From Bacillus crepusculi (GTDB taxonomy: Bacteria > Bacillota > Bacilli > Bacillales > Bacillaceae), in the NCBI RefSeq assembly GCF_014764715.1, contig NZ_JACXXE010000003.1:310001-374000 (forward strand): a stretch of 64,000 bases of DNA. The letters run 5' to 3'. Positions 56,097-64,000 of the stretch are shown here, in pieces; position 1 is the first letter of the stretch, and each line of letters begins with the position of its first letter. The notes under the pieces are model-generated. The model was given only the letters and a program-made list of their open reading frames with translations, made no database searches and had not been told where the DNA came from. The position numbers and the translations under genes were made by a program.

Positions 56097-57911
56097 TTAC
56101 TTCTCGCCAACGGACGAAAGAACATGAGCGAGTGCATTTGAGACCTTCCCATGCTCTGACGCATGCGGCCTGTCATCTCCATCTCCATAGCCATAATCAA
56201 TCATTCGATTACGGTTTAAGCAAAGCTTTGTCAGCTTTGGCTGGAATAGATCAAATAATGCAAAACGGTCCTTTAGCTGCGGGAATTGCTCTTGATAATG
56301 CTGAATTTCTTCTGCAAGCAAGCGCCAAAGAGTCGTTTCATCTAACAGCTGATGATTGTCTAACACATTTGATACGTAACGCAGGTTACAAATAAATAGG
56401 CCGGTAAAGATAAATTGGACTAGACCCTCCGGTGGCTCACTGCGCAACACTTCTTTTAAATCTTCTTCTAATGAAGCTAATTCAGGCAGCGGCTGATCAC
56501 TAATATTCACATCATCAACGAAATCCTTGATCGCCAAACGATGCGGCTTGTGATCTTTTAACACAAGAATCGTATTTTGCCCGTGCGGTGAAAAGACTGT
56601 CCCGTATTGATACATAAAGTGCAGCAGAGGCGGCATGACAACATGGAAAAATTTCGCCATCCATTCTTTTGCTGAGAGACCCGATTTTTCAATCAGCTGT
56701 TTTATATACGGCTCACCTTCATGATCCTCATAGGTGAGTGCTGCCAGGGTAACAGGGTTTTCACCTTCATCTAAGTACGTATAAATGCTTTCTCTAAAAA
56801 TCACACCAAGCATTTCAAGATATTGATACGGTGCACCAGGCAGTTTGCTGTAATAGGGATGATCGACATTAATACTTGCATTTTCACCTGGTAAAATGAC
56901 GCGGCATACGTCAGATAAAAATGCGTCTTGATCGGCAATCCCTTTAATATGCGCTGTAATGCGAGGGGCGATAACGGTTCGTTCTGACGGGAGTCCTCGG
57001 TATACAAGTGTATTTAAAATACTCATTGGCAGTTTAATATGATGCTTGCCTTTATTTGAGATGTTTGTAAAGGTTCTGATCGACTGCTGCGGAATATATT
57101 GATCAAGCCCCTCTCCTACATACACAATGCGGCGCATGGCCAAATCTTCTGGGAAATGCTGAATAATCATATGCGTCCACTGCCACTTATGAACAGGCAT
57201 CAAATAATAATCAGCCTCATTCAACCCTTCATCCTTTAAGACGCGGTGAAATTGACGAATCGTTACTTCATCTAATTCTTTTGCGATCACCTGTTCATAA
57301 TTTTCATGTTCAACCGCATGGAATGTCGCAAGCTCTTTGTGAACTGCAATCCAAGACAGCTGCACACTTTCTTGCCTTTCAGGTGCATAGGCTAAATAAT
57401 CATCGTAACTGAATCCAATGCGCCCTTTGTTATATACAATCCAAGGATGCCCTGTCATTTCTCCTTCAATCCAGGCGTAATCTGTATCTGTCAGTTCATC
57501 CGCACGAAGTGCTTTTTTTGACAGCAAGTGAACATCTGCTAACAGGGTATGGTGCAGCTCTTTGATCAGATGGCCTGTTGTGTCAGAAGACATTGGAATG
57601 ATCGGCTGGATATCTAGTAAAAACACAATGGCACTGACATCCTTTGACCATTTTCCATCTTGACAGCACTCAATCGATTCAGCGATGGTATCAAAGCTAT
57701 CAAACAAACGAGGTTTTGCCAGATAGCGATATTTCTTATGTTCATGAATGATTAGTTCATATTGAGCGATGCCATCCTTACGATCTAGCTGAACAGGATG
57801 AAGCATATCCTCATACATGTATTCAGACAGCATTTTTGCCACCATTCGCTGGTTTGCCTTTTTCCAAGCAGCAGGATTCACTGCTTTTTTCAATTCATCT
57901 TGTACACTCAT
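56097..57911 (-). CDS. NIS siderophore synthetase, IucC/RhbF type
   Basis: This is an ATP-dependent IucA/IucC-family ligase that joins a carboxyl of citrate (or a citryl intermediate) to an amine; 604 residues. Family motifs include EGEMTGHPWIVYNKGRIGFSY near 120-145, the KLPMSILNT segment, and PHGQNTILVLKDHKP with the catalytic-loop residues. The FhuF-like C-terminal domain follows. It is the last gene of the operon. The ATG at 57911 follows AAGGAGGATGAAGCG; a longer reading to 58058 would overlap the hydroxylase gene and lacks such a site. Confidence 0.92.
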   Translation of the reverse strand: MSVQDELKKAVNPAAWKKANQRMVAKMLSEYMYEDMLHPVQLDRKDGIAQYELIIHEHKKYRYLAKPRLFDSFDTIAESIECCQDGKWSKDVSAIVFLLDIQPIIPMSSDTTGHLIKELHHTLLADVHLLSKKALRADELTDTDYAWIEGEMTGHPWIVYNKGRIGFSYDDYLAYAPERQESVQLSWIAVHKELATFHAVEHENYEQVIAKELDEVTIRQFHRVLKDEGLNEADYYLMPVHKWQWTHMIIQHFPEDLAMRRIVYVGEGLDQYIPQQSIRTFTNISNKGKHHIKLPMSILNTLVYRGLPSERTVIAPRITAHIKGIADQDAFLSDVCRVILPGENASINVDHPYYSKLPGAPYQYLEMLGVIFRESIYTYLDEGENPVTLAALTYEDHEGEPYIKQLIEKSGLSAKEWMAKFFHVVMPPLLHFMYQYGTVFSPHGQNTILVLKDHKPHRLAIKDFVDDVNISDQPLPELASLEEDLKEVLRSEPPEGLVQFIFTGLFICNLRYVSNVLDNHQLLDETTLWRLLAEEIQHYQEQFPQLKDRFALFDLFQPKLTKLCLNRNRMIDYGYGDGDDRPHASEHGKVSNALAHVLSSVGEK

Positions 57912-57924
57912 CGCTTCATCCTCC

Positions 57925-59274
57925 TTAACCTTTGATTTCTTCAAATGTATTGACGTTTTTATGTGTACCAAATGTCTGGAAGACGTGTTTTTGATAAAGT
58001 GGATACACGGTTTGACGAGCAAGTTCATTGATAATGACACTGTTTCGGTAAGCCCCAAGTCCTAAATCTGGTGCGCCGACCCCATGTGTATGAAGCTCAG
58101 CATTTTGTACAAAAATATCATTTTCACCCATTGTATTTGTTTTCAAGCGATATTCACGTTCCACTTGGAACCTTCCTTGATCGTCCCATTGAATATGATG
58201 CGAAATGGGATTGATAAATGGCGGCAATACCGATTGGTAGCCAGTCGCCAAAACGACAATATCCGTCTCATGTGTAAAGGATTCCTCTTTTACCCATTGA
58301 GAACAGGAAAGCGACAAGCCATCCGCTGTTTCCTCAATCAAGTTGACCTCCGTCATCGCTTGCAGCACCGTATTCAACTGCTTTCCGCAGGCAGAACGTT
58401 CATAAAGCAAGTGATAAATATCACGGATCATCGCAGAGCTGATGCCTTTATACAGCAAGTCTTGCTGCTTTAGTAACGCATCCTTTTTTGTTTGCGGAAG
58501 CTCATAAAAGAAATCAATATAGTCTGGTGAGAAATACTCAAGACCGAGGTTTGAATATTCCATTGGGAAAAACCCTTTAGACCGTGTGAACCAGTGAATA
58601 TCCTTCGCCTCATCATCTGATAAAATGTCATAGAACACTTCTGCCGCACTTTGACCAGATCCGATGACCGTCACAGATTTTCCTTTGAAACAGCCTTCTT
58701 TCTTTCGTTTTAAATAGTCAGCAGAATGAAAGACCTTATCTCCTAAGGCTGGCTGGAGCGATGCTGGAACCGCCGGCTGCGTGCCAATTCCTAAGACGAG
58801 ATGCTTACTTTCAAACACCTCTACGGTTTGATCCCCCGCATGACGGACATGCACTTCATATCGCTTTTCTCCTGCCTTTTCGATCAATGAGACAGATTCG
58901 ACATTCATGCCAAATCGGCAAGAGTCTAACTGGTCAGCGACCCAGCGGCAATAATGACTGTATTCCTTGCGCGGGATATGGAAGTCCTCGAGAAAGTAAA
59001 ATGAATACAAACGGTTTTGCTCCTGCAAATAGTTGAGAAAGCTATATTTACTTTTCACATCTGCCATGCTGACAAGGTCCGCTAAAAATGGGACTTGCAG
59101 TGTCGTCCCTTCGATGAGCATGCCTGGATGCCAGTGAAAGGCTTCACTTCTTTCAAAAAACAAAGCGTCGATTTCCTTTACTTCTTCAGATAGTGCAGCA
59201 AGCCCTAGATTAAATGGACCAATGCCAATCCCAATGACATCTACTACATTATTTTGCTTGTTGGACCGCGTCAT
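57925..59274 (-). CDS. Siderophore N-hydroxylase, IucD/RhbE type
   Basis: This is a FAD- and NADPH-dependent N-monooxygenase of 449 residues. The FAD motif GIGIGPFNLG is at 15-24, the NADPH motif VIGSGQSAAE near 205, and the late VLATGY motif near 350. Family members hydroxylate lysine, ornithine or diamines. The decarboxylase and aminotransferase in the same operon point to 1,3-diaminopropane as substrate. The ATG at 59274 follows AAAGGAAG and lies inside the upstream acetyltransferase gene (26-base overlap). Confidence 0.93.
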   Translation of the reverse strand: MTRSNKQNNVVDVIGIGIGPFNLGLAALSEEVKEIDALFFERSEAFHWHPGMLIEGTTLQVPFLADLVSMADVKSKYSFLNYLQEQNRLYSFYFLEDFHIPRKEYSHYCRWVADQLDSCRFGMNVESVSLIEKAGEKRYEVHVRHAGDQTVEVFESKHLVLGIGTQPAVPASLQPALGDKVFHSADYLKRKKEGCFKGKSVTVIGSGQSAAEVFYDILSDDEAKDIHWFTRSKGFFPMEYSNLGLEYFSPDYIDFFYELPQTKKDALLKQQDLLYKGISSAMIRDIYHLLYERSACGKQLNTVLQAMTEVNLIEETADGLSLSCSQWVKEESFTHETDIVVLATGYQSVLPPFINPISHHIQWDDQGRFQVEREYRLKTNTMGENDIFVQNAELHTHGVGAPDLGLGAYRNSVIINELARQTVYPLYQKHVFQTFGTHKNVNTFEEIKG

Positions 59275-59803
59275 GGTTATACTTCCTTTCGAATCGTTCT
59301 CGATCACAAAACATCAAAAGCCCTGTTTTATCTGGTAAACTAACTGGTTTTACACGTTCAAAGCCGCATTTTTCAAATACATGAATCATTTTTTCATTGC
59401 GAATATCCGGCTCCGCAACAATTTTTTCTGTTCGTTTGTTCTGCTCAAATTGAAATGCTGTCATCGCCTGAAGGAGCGGCGCAGCAAATCCTTTTCCCAC
59501 ATAATCTGGCTCCCCTATTAACAGGTGAATTCCTTGATCATGCGGAGATGGCTGATAGTAGGATTCAATGACATCCCCTTTGACGTTGTATGCCTCAAAA
59601 TAACTCATCGGTGTCCCGTCAATCGTTCCTAAATAAAGGGTCTGATGCGGATCATGAATCGCTTGATAAAAATGTTTTTCAAAAGCAGGAAACGGAATAT
59701 TCAAATGCCAAAATGGGTAAACGTACTCTTCTTGCATCCACTTGTGGACAAGCTGGACGTCCCTTTCATATTCAGCGCGAATAAACCTAATACGATGCCT
59801 CAT
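59249..59803 (-). CDS. Hydroxylamine N-acetyltransferase, IucB/RhbD type
   Basis: This is a 184-residue GNAT-family protein of the siderophore acetyltransferase branch: FWHLNIPFPAFEKHF near 31-45, and LIGEPDYVGKGFAAPLLQAM near 94-113 (acetyl-CoA site). It would acetylate the N-hydroxylated diamine before coupling to citrate. The start overlaps the upstream synthetase stop (ATGA) and the end overlaps the hydroxylase start, so the three are tightly coupled. Confidence 0.9.
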   Translation of the reverse strand: MRHRIRFIRAEYERDVQLVHKWMQEEYVYPFWHLNIPFPAFEKHFYQAIHDPHQTLYLGTIDGTPMSYFEAYNVKGDVIESYYQPSPHDQGIHLLIGEPDYVGKGFAAPLLQAMTAFQFEQNKRTEKIVAEPDIRNEKMIHVFEKCGFERVKPVSLPDKTGLLMFCDRERFERKYNHDAVQQAK

Positions 59804-61581
59804 CCAATCAGCGCCTCCTTATGTAAAAAGAGCGGATTTAAGACAGATGTGTAACGAGACTGTGTTTCCAATGAACCTGTCAGCTCATCCATATCTTCAA
59901 ACCTTGTCAGCAAATTCGCTTTTGAAGGCAGTTCCTTTGAGCGGAGAAGGCTGTTTGTCAAATCAGATGCCCCGTATGTCTCCTCATGAGCGAGCAATGT
60001 GTCTCTCACAAGTGCCAGCAGGTCTTCTTCCTTTGCCAATCCTTCTGTCCCAAAGCCATTAATGAGACCAAATAAATGATTAAAGAAGAAATAATAACGG
60101 AGTCTCTCAACGGCTACAGCATCTGCACAGATGGTTTCACTTCTGACGCTCAAATTTTGGACGAGATTTGCGAGTTTATCCTTTTTCGATTCGCTATAAT
60201 AGTAGCCTTGGTTATCACGATAATAGAAGGTGTCTGGATAACCAGCCTTCATTTGCACGACAGCATTTTGCTGATGGGCTTCCAGTGCAAGACCATACGT
60301 TTCAAACAGCCAGAGCATCGGCTCTAACGAAATGGTTAAATATTGTTTAAACCAATCTTGGCTGACAGCCTCCGTTGACCGGCCCTCTGCTTCTGCAAGT
60401 GCATGTATGATCCCTGCTAATCGCGATTTTCCACCATACGCATGATCCTGACATAATCCAGCAATTAAGCTTGCCCCTTTTTCACGATGCAAAAATGGAT
60501 TTTGACGAATGACCACTTCAAAGCCAGATTCAGCCTCATCTCCTTGAATGGATAGATACGCAGGGTCTTCAATCACCCTAAATCCTGAGAATTTATTATA
60601 TAAAGATACGCCTAATTCAGTTTTTAAAATACGAGACATCTCAACTCCGCGGTCAAGTTCCTTTTGTTTGTTGACGCGCAAGGAGTTTGTAATTTTCACA
60701 GGAACAGAGAATTTGAGCATGTAAGCAGAATCCTTTTGATAGACAGTTCTAAAGGATGAGGTCGCTGTATATTCAGACCCCAGCGGCCCTAAATACATCA
60801 GTTTCCCTTCCTCTATATAACGCTTGACGAATGCTTTCTCCATGACCACTTTGACTTGCAGCGGGTGAATCGGAATGAGGACATATTCACCGCCTTCTGT
60901 TAACGTATTCAGTCTCTCTTTTTCTTCTGGCATCTGGCGCAAGAGCTCCTCAAACATGAGATTTGCAGCAGACTGTGAAATAGAAGAATCCTGAAGCACA
61001 ATCGACGGATGCGCTTTAAAGTAATGAAGCTGGAAAGAGCCTTTCAGCTCAGGAGAATAAACCGCTTCCTCCTCTTCGGTCATTCCTTGTCTGCTTTTTG
61101 GTGTCGGATGCGTTAAATGTCCAAGGAGAAGTGACTGCTCCGCCTCGATGTATTCAAAATCAGCTTGAGAAAGAGCCGCTCGATCACTTTCTCTCTCCTT
61201 TAAAAATCGTTCAATATTCCGGCAGCTTAAAATGATGCGAAGCATGAACTCATCCTCTGCATCTGTCCGGCCATATTCAATGAGAAGCTCCTTTGAACAT
61301 AAAGCAACAAGTGTCGTGTAGTCGGCAATCGTTCCCTGCTGCTCACTGCCTTGCGGGCGAAAGCGAACGGGAAAATCAAATAGATGACGGCCTACAGGCG
61401 AAAAATATCGAATCGGAATGACAAGCTCAAGATCTTGTTTTGCTAGTTTTGCTACGAATACAAGTGAACCATCTGCTTTGGTCTCTTTTTTGGCAGATCG
61501 ATCGATTCCTGTTTCACGTAAAAAACAGTTTAAAAAGCTTTGCATAGTTGCATTTTCAGCCATTTGTTTATATTGACTCAA
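59800..61581 (-). CDS. NIS siderophore synthetase, IucA/RhbC type
   Basis: This is the second IucA/IucC-family ligase of the operon, 593 residues, only distantly similar to the one at 56097-57911. It has LLLGHLTHPTPKSRQG near 150-165 and the conserved KFSVPVKITNSLRV segment near 290, with a FhuF-like C-terminal domain. Two different synthetases suit stepwise coupling of two amines to citrate. It starts at TTG (61581), seven bases after GGGAGGG, overlapping the decarboxylase stop. Confidence 0.92.
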   Translation of the reverse strand: MSQYKQMAENATMQSFLNCFLRETGIDRSAKKETKADGSLVFVAKLAKQDLELVIPIRYFSPVGRHLFDFPVRFRPQGSEQQGTIADYTTLVALCSKELLIEYGRTDAEDEFMLRIILSCRNIERFLKERESDRAALSQADFEYIEAEQSLLLGHLTHPTPKSRQGMTEEEEAVYSPELKGSFQLHYFKAHPSIVLQDSSISQSAANLMFEELLRQMPEEKERLNTLTEGGEYVLIPIHPLQVKVVMEKAFVKRYIEEGKLMYLGPLGSEYTATSSFRTVYQKDSAYMLKFSVPVKITNSLRVNKQKELDRGVEMSRILKTELGVSLYNKFSGFRVIEDPAYLSIQGDEAESGFEVVIRQNPFLHREKGASLIAGLCQDHAYGGKSRLAGIIHALAEAEGRSTEAVSQDWFKQYLTISLEPMLWLFETYGLALEAHQQNAVVQMKAGYPDTFYYRDNQGYYYSESKKDKLANLVQNLSVRSETICADAVAVERLRYYFFFNHLFGLINGFGTEGLAKEEDLLALVRDTLLAHEETYGASDLTNSLLRSKELPSKANLLTRFEDMDELTGSLETQSRYTSVLNPLFLHKEALIG

Positions 61582-63074
61582 CGTAGTACCCTCCCGGATT
61601 GAATATGAGCGATCCCGATATCAACGATGTCAGAAAGGATTTCCTCGATATGTGTGATTGTCGTTCTCGGATTTAACAAAGTGAATTTTAAGCATGTTTG
61701 TCCATCAACTACTGTTTTTGCAACGACAGCAGTTCCTGATTGGAATAAAGACCGATGAATGACCTTATTGATGTCATTCACTTGATGATCATCTATAAAT
61801 CGAAACACAACCGCATTGATTTCCGGCTCCGGATTGATGACTTCAAGGTATTCGTTTTGCTCAATAAGCCCAGCTACATCCTTCGCGAAATGAATGGTAT
61901 AGTCAATGATGTCGCCAAACCCTTCTTCTCCAATCAGTCGAAGTGAGAGCAGTAATTTTAGTGCATCAAAGCGGCGTGTCGTTTGAACAGATTTATGAAC
62001 GAGATGTAAAATTCCCTCCAGCTCGTCTTCCTTTGGATTAAGATAATCTGCATGATAATCAATCAAACCAAAATGCCTTTTATCCTTCAGCAAAAATGCC
62101 CCACAGGAGATCGGCTGATAAAATTGTTTATGAAAGTCGATCGTGATTGAATCAGCAAGCTCAATACCGGCTAATTTATTTCGGAAGGTGTTGCTTAACA
62201 CAAGCGCTCCGCCGTATGCAGCATCTGCATGAATCCACAGACCATATGGTTTGGCGATGTCATACACATCTTGAACCGGGTCAATGCTGCCAAAGTCAGT
62301 TGTCCCGCAGGTCGCCACTACCGCAAAGGGCAGCAGGTCCTCTTCTTTTAAAGCAACGAGCTTCTTTTTCAAGTCATTGAGGTCCATTCGGTGACGCTCA
62401 TCCGTCTCTACAAGCACGACTGCCTGTTCCCCTAAACCTAGCTGGGATGCAGACTTTTTCACAGTAAAATGAGCATTCTTAGAGCAGAGAATCCTCATGC
62501 GGTGAGCCTCACTCGGTAAACCTTTCTGCTGAACATTCCATTGCCACGTGCTTTCGCAAAAGGCATCTCTCGCAAGCAGTAATCCCATATAGTTAGACTG
62601 GGTTCCGCCGCTCGTAAATGTTCCATCTGCTAGATTTCCATAAGAAAACTTCGCACATAGCCACTTTAGGATTTCCTCCTCAACCAAAGAAGCAATGCCG
62701 CTTTGGTCGAAGGAATCCATGGATTGGTTAAAGGAACTTACCATCACCTCTGCTGCAAGTGCAGGAATGAGGGGCGGGCAATGTAGATGTGCCAAGCATT
62801 TAGGATGTGACACATCAATCAAATGTGGCAAAAGGTGTTCTTTTATATCTTGAAAGACAGAATCAATTGATTCGCCAGACGGTTGAAATCGGAATAACGA
62901 TTCGACACTAGTGGCTAATTTCCCAGGCAATATTCCGCTGTACGGTCCTTTGTCTTTTTGCCACTGAGCCAGTAAGCTGTCGATTGCTGTATGGAGAGCC
63001 GCTTGGAAGGATTCTCTTCCAAGCTGGCTTTGATTAATAAATAATGAATCAACAGAAGCCTTAGTTGATTGCAT
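61578..63074 (-). CDS. L-2,4-diaminobutyrate decarboxylase
   Basis: This is a PLP-dependent group II decarboxylase of 498 residues, of the RhbB/Ddc type, giving 1,3-diaminopropane from diaminobutyrate. TFTSGGTQSNYMGL (PLP phosphate site), IHADAAYGGA with the PLP aspartate, and the Schiff-base lysine in DFHKQF (about residue 315) are present. The ATG at 63074 follows AGAGG and overlaps the end of the aminotransferase gene by 14 bases. A longer reading to 63113 is less likely. Confidence 0.9.
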   Translation of the reverse strand: MQSTKASVDSLFINQSQLGRESFQAALHTAIDSLLAQWQKDKGPYSGILPGKLATSVESLFRFQPSGESIDSVFQDIKEHLLPHLIDVSHPKCLAHLHCPPLIPALAAEVMVSSFNQSMDSFDQSGIASLVEEEILKWLCAKFSYGNLADGTFTSGGTQSNYMGLLLARDAFCESTWQWNVQQKGLPSEAHRMRILCSKNAHFTVKKSASQLGLGEQAVVLVETDERHRMDLNDLKKKLVALKEEDLLPFAVVATCGTTDFGSIDPVQDVYDIAKPYGLWIHADAAYGGALVLSNTFRNKLAGIELADSITIDFHKQFYQPISCGAFLLKDKRHFGLIDYHADYLNPKEDELEGILHLVHKSVQTTRRFDALKLLLSLRLIGEEGFGDIIDYTIHFAKDVAGLIEQNEYLEVINPEPEINAVVFRFIDDHQVNDINKVIHRSLFQSGTAVVAKTVVDGQTCLKFTLLNPRTTITHIEEILSDIVDIGIAHIQSGRVLR

Positions 63075-64000
63075 CGTACACGGCCTCTTTAAAAATAGCG
63101 ATGACTTTTTCAAGCTGTTCTTCTGTCATGATCAATGGCGGTAAGAATCGAATCACACTTCCGAAACGGCCTCCTGTCTCCACAATTAAGCCTCTATCGA
63201 AGCAATTCTTTTGAATGAGACTGGCTAGCTCTGGATTCGCCGGATAGCTTCCGTCCATATCCTGTTTCTCATTTGGATTGACTATTTCTACGCCAATCAT
63301 TAAACCTCTTCCACGCACATCACCGAGGGCAGGTGCTTGTTTTTGGATGTCTTTTAGATGAGCCTGCATACGATCACCTAATTGGTCTACATGATCAAGC
63401 AGATTGGATTCTTTTATAAATTTCAGCGTAGCGGTTCCAGCAGCCATCGCCATTTGATTTCCTCTAAATGTACCAATATGTGCACCCGGATTCCATTGAT
63501 CCAAGTCTTTATCATAAATCACAACTGAAAGCGGCAGGCTTCCACCAATTGCTTTTGATAATACAATGACATCAGGCACTATTCCTGCATGTTCAAAGGC
63601 AAACATCTTTCCTGTTCGGCCAATGCCAGATTGAACCTCATCGATAATGAGCGGAATGCCTTTTTCTTTTGTGATTCGTCTCATTTCTTTTATCCATTCA
63701 ATAGATGCTGGAATTGAGCCTCCCTCACCTTGCACGGCTTCAAAAATCATGCCTGCTGGCGGAAGGATGCCGCTCTCAGGATCGTTTAATACACGCTCAA
63801 TATAAGAGCTGGAAATGCGGTGCGAATCCTTCCCGCCAATCCCAAATGGGCAGCGATATTCATATGGATAAGGAAGGAAATGGACATCTGGCATTAAACC
63901 TTGCACTCTTTCCTTTGGAGATAGGTTGCCGCTTAATGACATCGTCCCATGTGTCGCACCATGATAAGCCCCATGGAAGGAGAGGATTGAACGATTTCCT
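63061..64000 (-). CDS. Diaminobutyrate-2-oxoglutarate aminotransferase (5' end outside window)
   Basis: This is a class III PLP aminotransferase, partial. The frame stays open to the window edge, and residues before the internal ATG at 63942 still match the family (SFHGAYHGAT), so the gene starts beyond 64000. LIIDEVQSGIGRTG and the PLP lysine in VLSKAIGGSLP are visible. It should form L-2,4-diaminobutyrate from aspartate semialdehyde and glutamate, the first step toward diaminopropane. It resembles RhbA/EctB-type enzymes; the downstream decarboxylase makes the diaminobutyrate role likely. A promoter or Fur box would lie outside this window. Confidence 0.9.
   Translation of the reverse strand, partial: GNRSILSFHGAYHGATHGTMSLSGNLSPKERVQGLMPDVHFLPYPYEYRCPFGIGGKDSHRISSSYIERVLNDPESGILPPAGMIFEAVQGEGGSIPASIEWIKEMRRITKEKGIPLIIDEVQSGIGRTGKMFAFEHAGIVPDVIVLSKAIGGSLPLSVVIYDKDLDQWNPGAHIGTFRGNQMAMAAGTATLKFIKESNLLDHVDQLGDRMQAHLKDIQKQAPALGDVRGRGLMIGVEIVNPNEKQDMDGSYPANPELASLIQKNCFDRGLIVETGGRFGSVIRFLPPLIMTEEQLEKVIAIFKEAVYDAIN

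Noticed and set aside
63061..63942. Complete 293-residue aminotransferase starting at 63942
   Set aside because: The frame continues upstream to the window edge with family-matching residues, so the gene is cut by the window rather than starting here.

Overview
The window looks like chromosomal DNA of a member of the Bacillus pumilus group (B. pumilus / safensis / altitudinis type). The gene order follows the Bacillus subtilis yitJ-to-yjbE segment, read in the opposite direction. Differences from B. subtilis fit the pumilus group: an intact appA, a B12-dependent methionine synthase, a schizokinen-type siderophore cluster, and pumilus-like dispersed palindromic repeats. No rRNA, tRNA, phage, transposase or CRISPR array is visible. 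The species assignment is an inference from synteny and protein similarity recalled from memory; no database search was run.

Layout, left to right. Positions 1-2.6 kb hold the TerC-like yjbE, the redox regulator spx with yjbC (preceded by recognisable sigma-B, ECF and PerR-type signals), and two small genes where B. subtilis has yjbB. From 2.6 to 8.5 kb is the oligopeptide permease operon oppABCDF (minus strand). From 8.7 to 10 kb is trpS with a T-box leader, followed by yjbA. At 10.9-13.1 kb there is an insertion relative to B. subtilis: a SAM methyltransferase, an 11-codon ORF with a very strong ribosome-binding site, a hairpin, and an MFS exporter. From 13.2 to 18.9 kb is the second oligopeptide permease, appDFABC. 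Then come yjaZ, the FapR-controlled fabHA-fabF operon, the competence genes med-comZ, yjaV, yjaU, yjzD, an MFS exporter and yjzC.

From 27.4 to 36.9 kb is the arginine/citrulline operon argCJBD-carAB-argF, covering glutamate to citrulline plus carbamoyl phosphate, with an AhrC-type operator in its promoter. From 36.9 to 48.5 kb lie yitZ, yitY, yitW, yitV, yitU, two small genes, a lipoprotein form of the intracellular proteinase inhibitor Ipi, yitT, yitS, a chemoreceptor translationally coupled to a BMP-family binding lipoprotein, yitL and yitK. From 48.6 to 54.0 kb a SAM-I riboswitch precedes yitJ-metH, which together make methionine from homocysteine and methylene-THF. Then come a secreted PPC-domain protein and a double GNAT protein.

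The right end (56.1-64.0 kb) is a six-gene, largely overlapping operon in the order of rhizobactin rhbABCDEF but without the acyltransferase rhbG. It encodes a diaminobutyrate aminotransferase (cut by the window edge), a diaminobutyrate decarboxylase, two IucA/IucC synthetases, an acetyltransferase and an N-hydroxylase. Together these would make 1,3-diaminopropane, hydroxylate and acetylate it, and couple two copies to citrate, which predicts schizokinen.

The most unusual items are the methyltransferase / 11-mer / exporter insert, the ~175-bp structured element lying between two identical copies of a terminator hairpin (41.6-41.8 kb) with a partial relative at 25.6 kb, the coupled BMP-chemoreceptor pair, and the exported form of Ipi.
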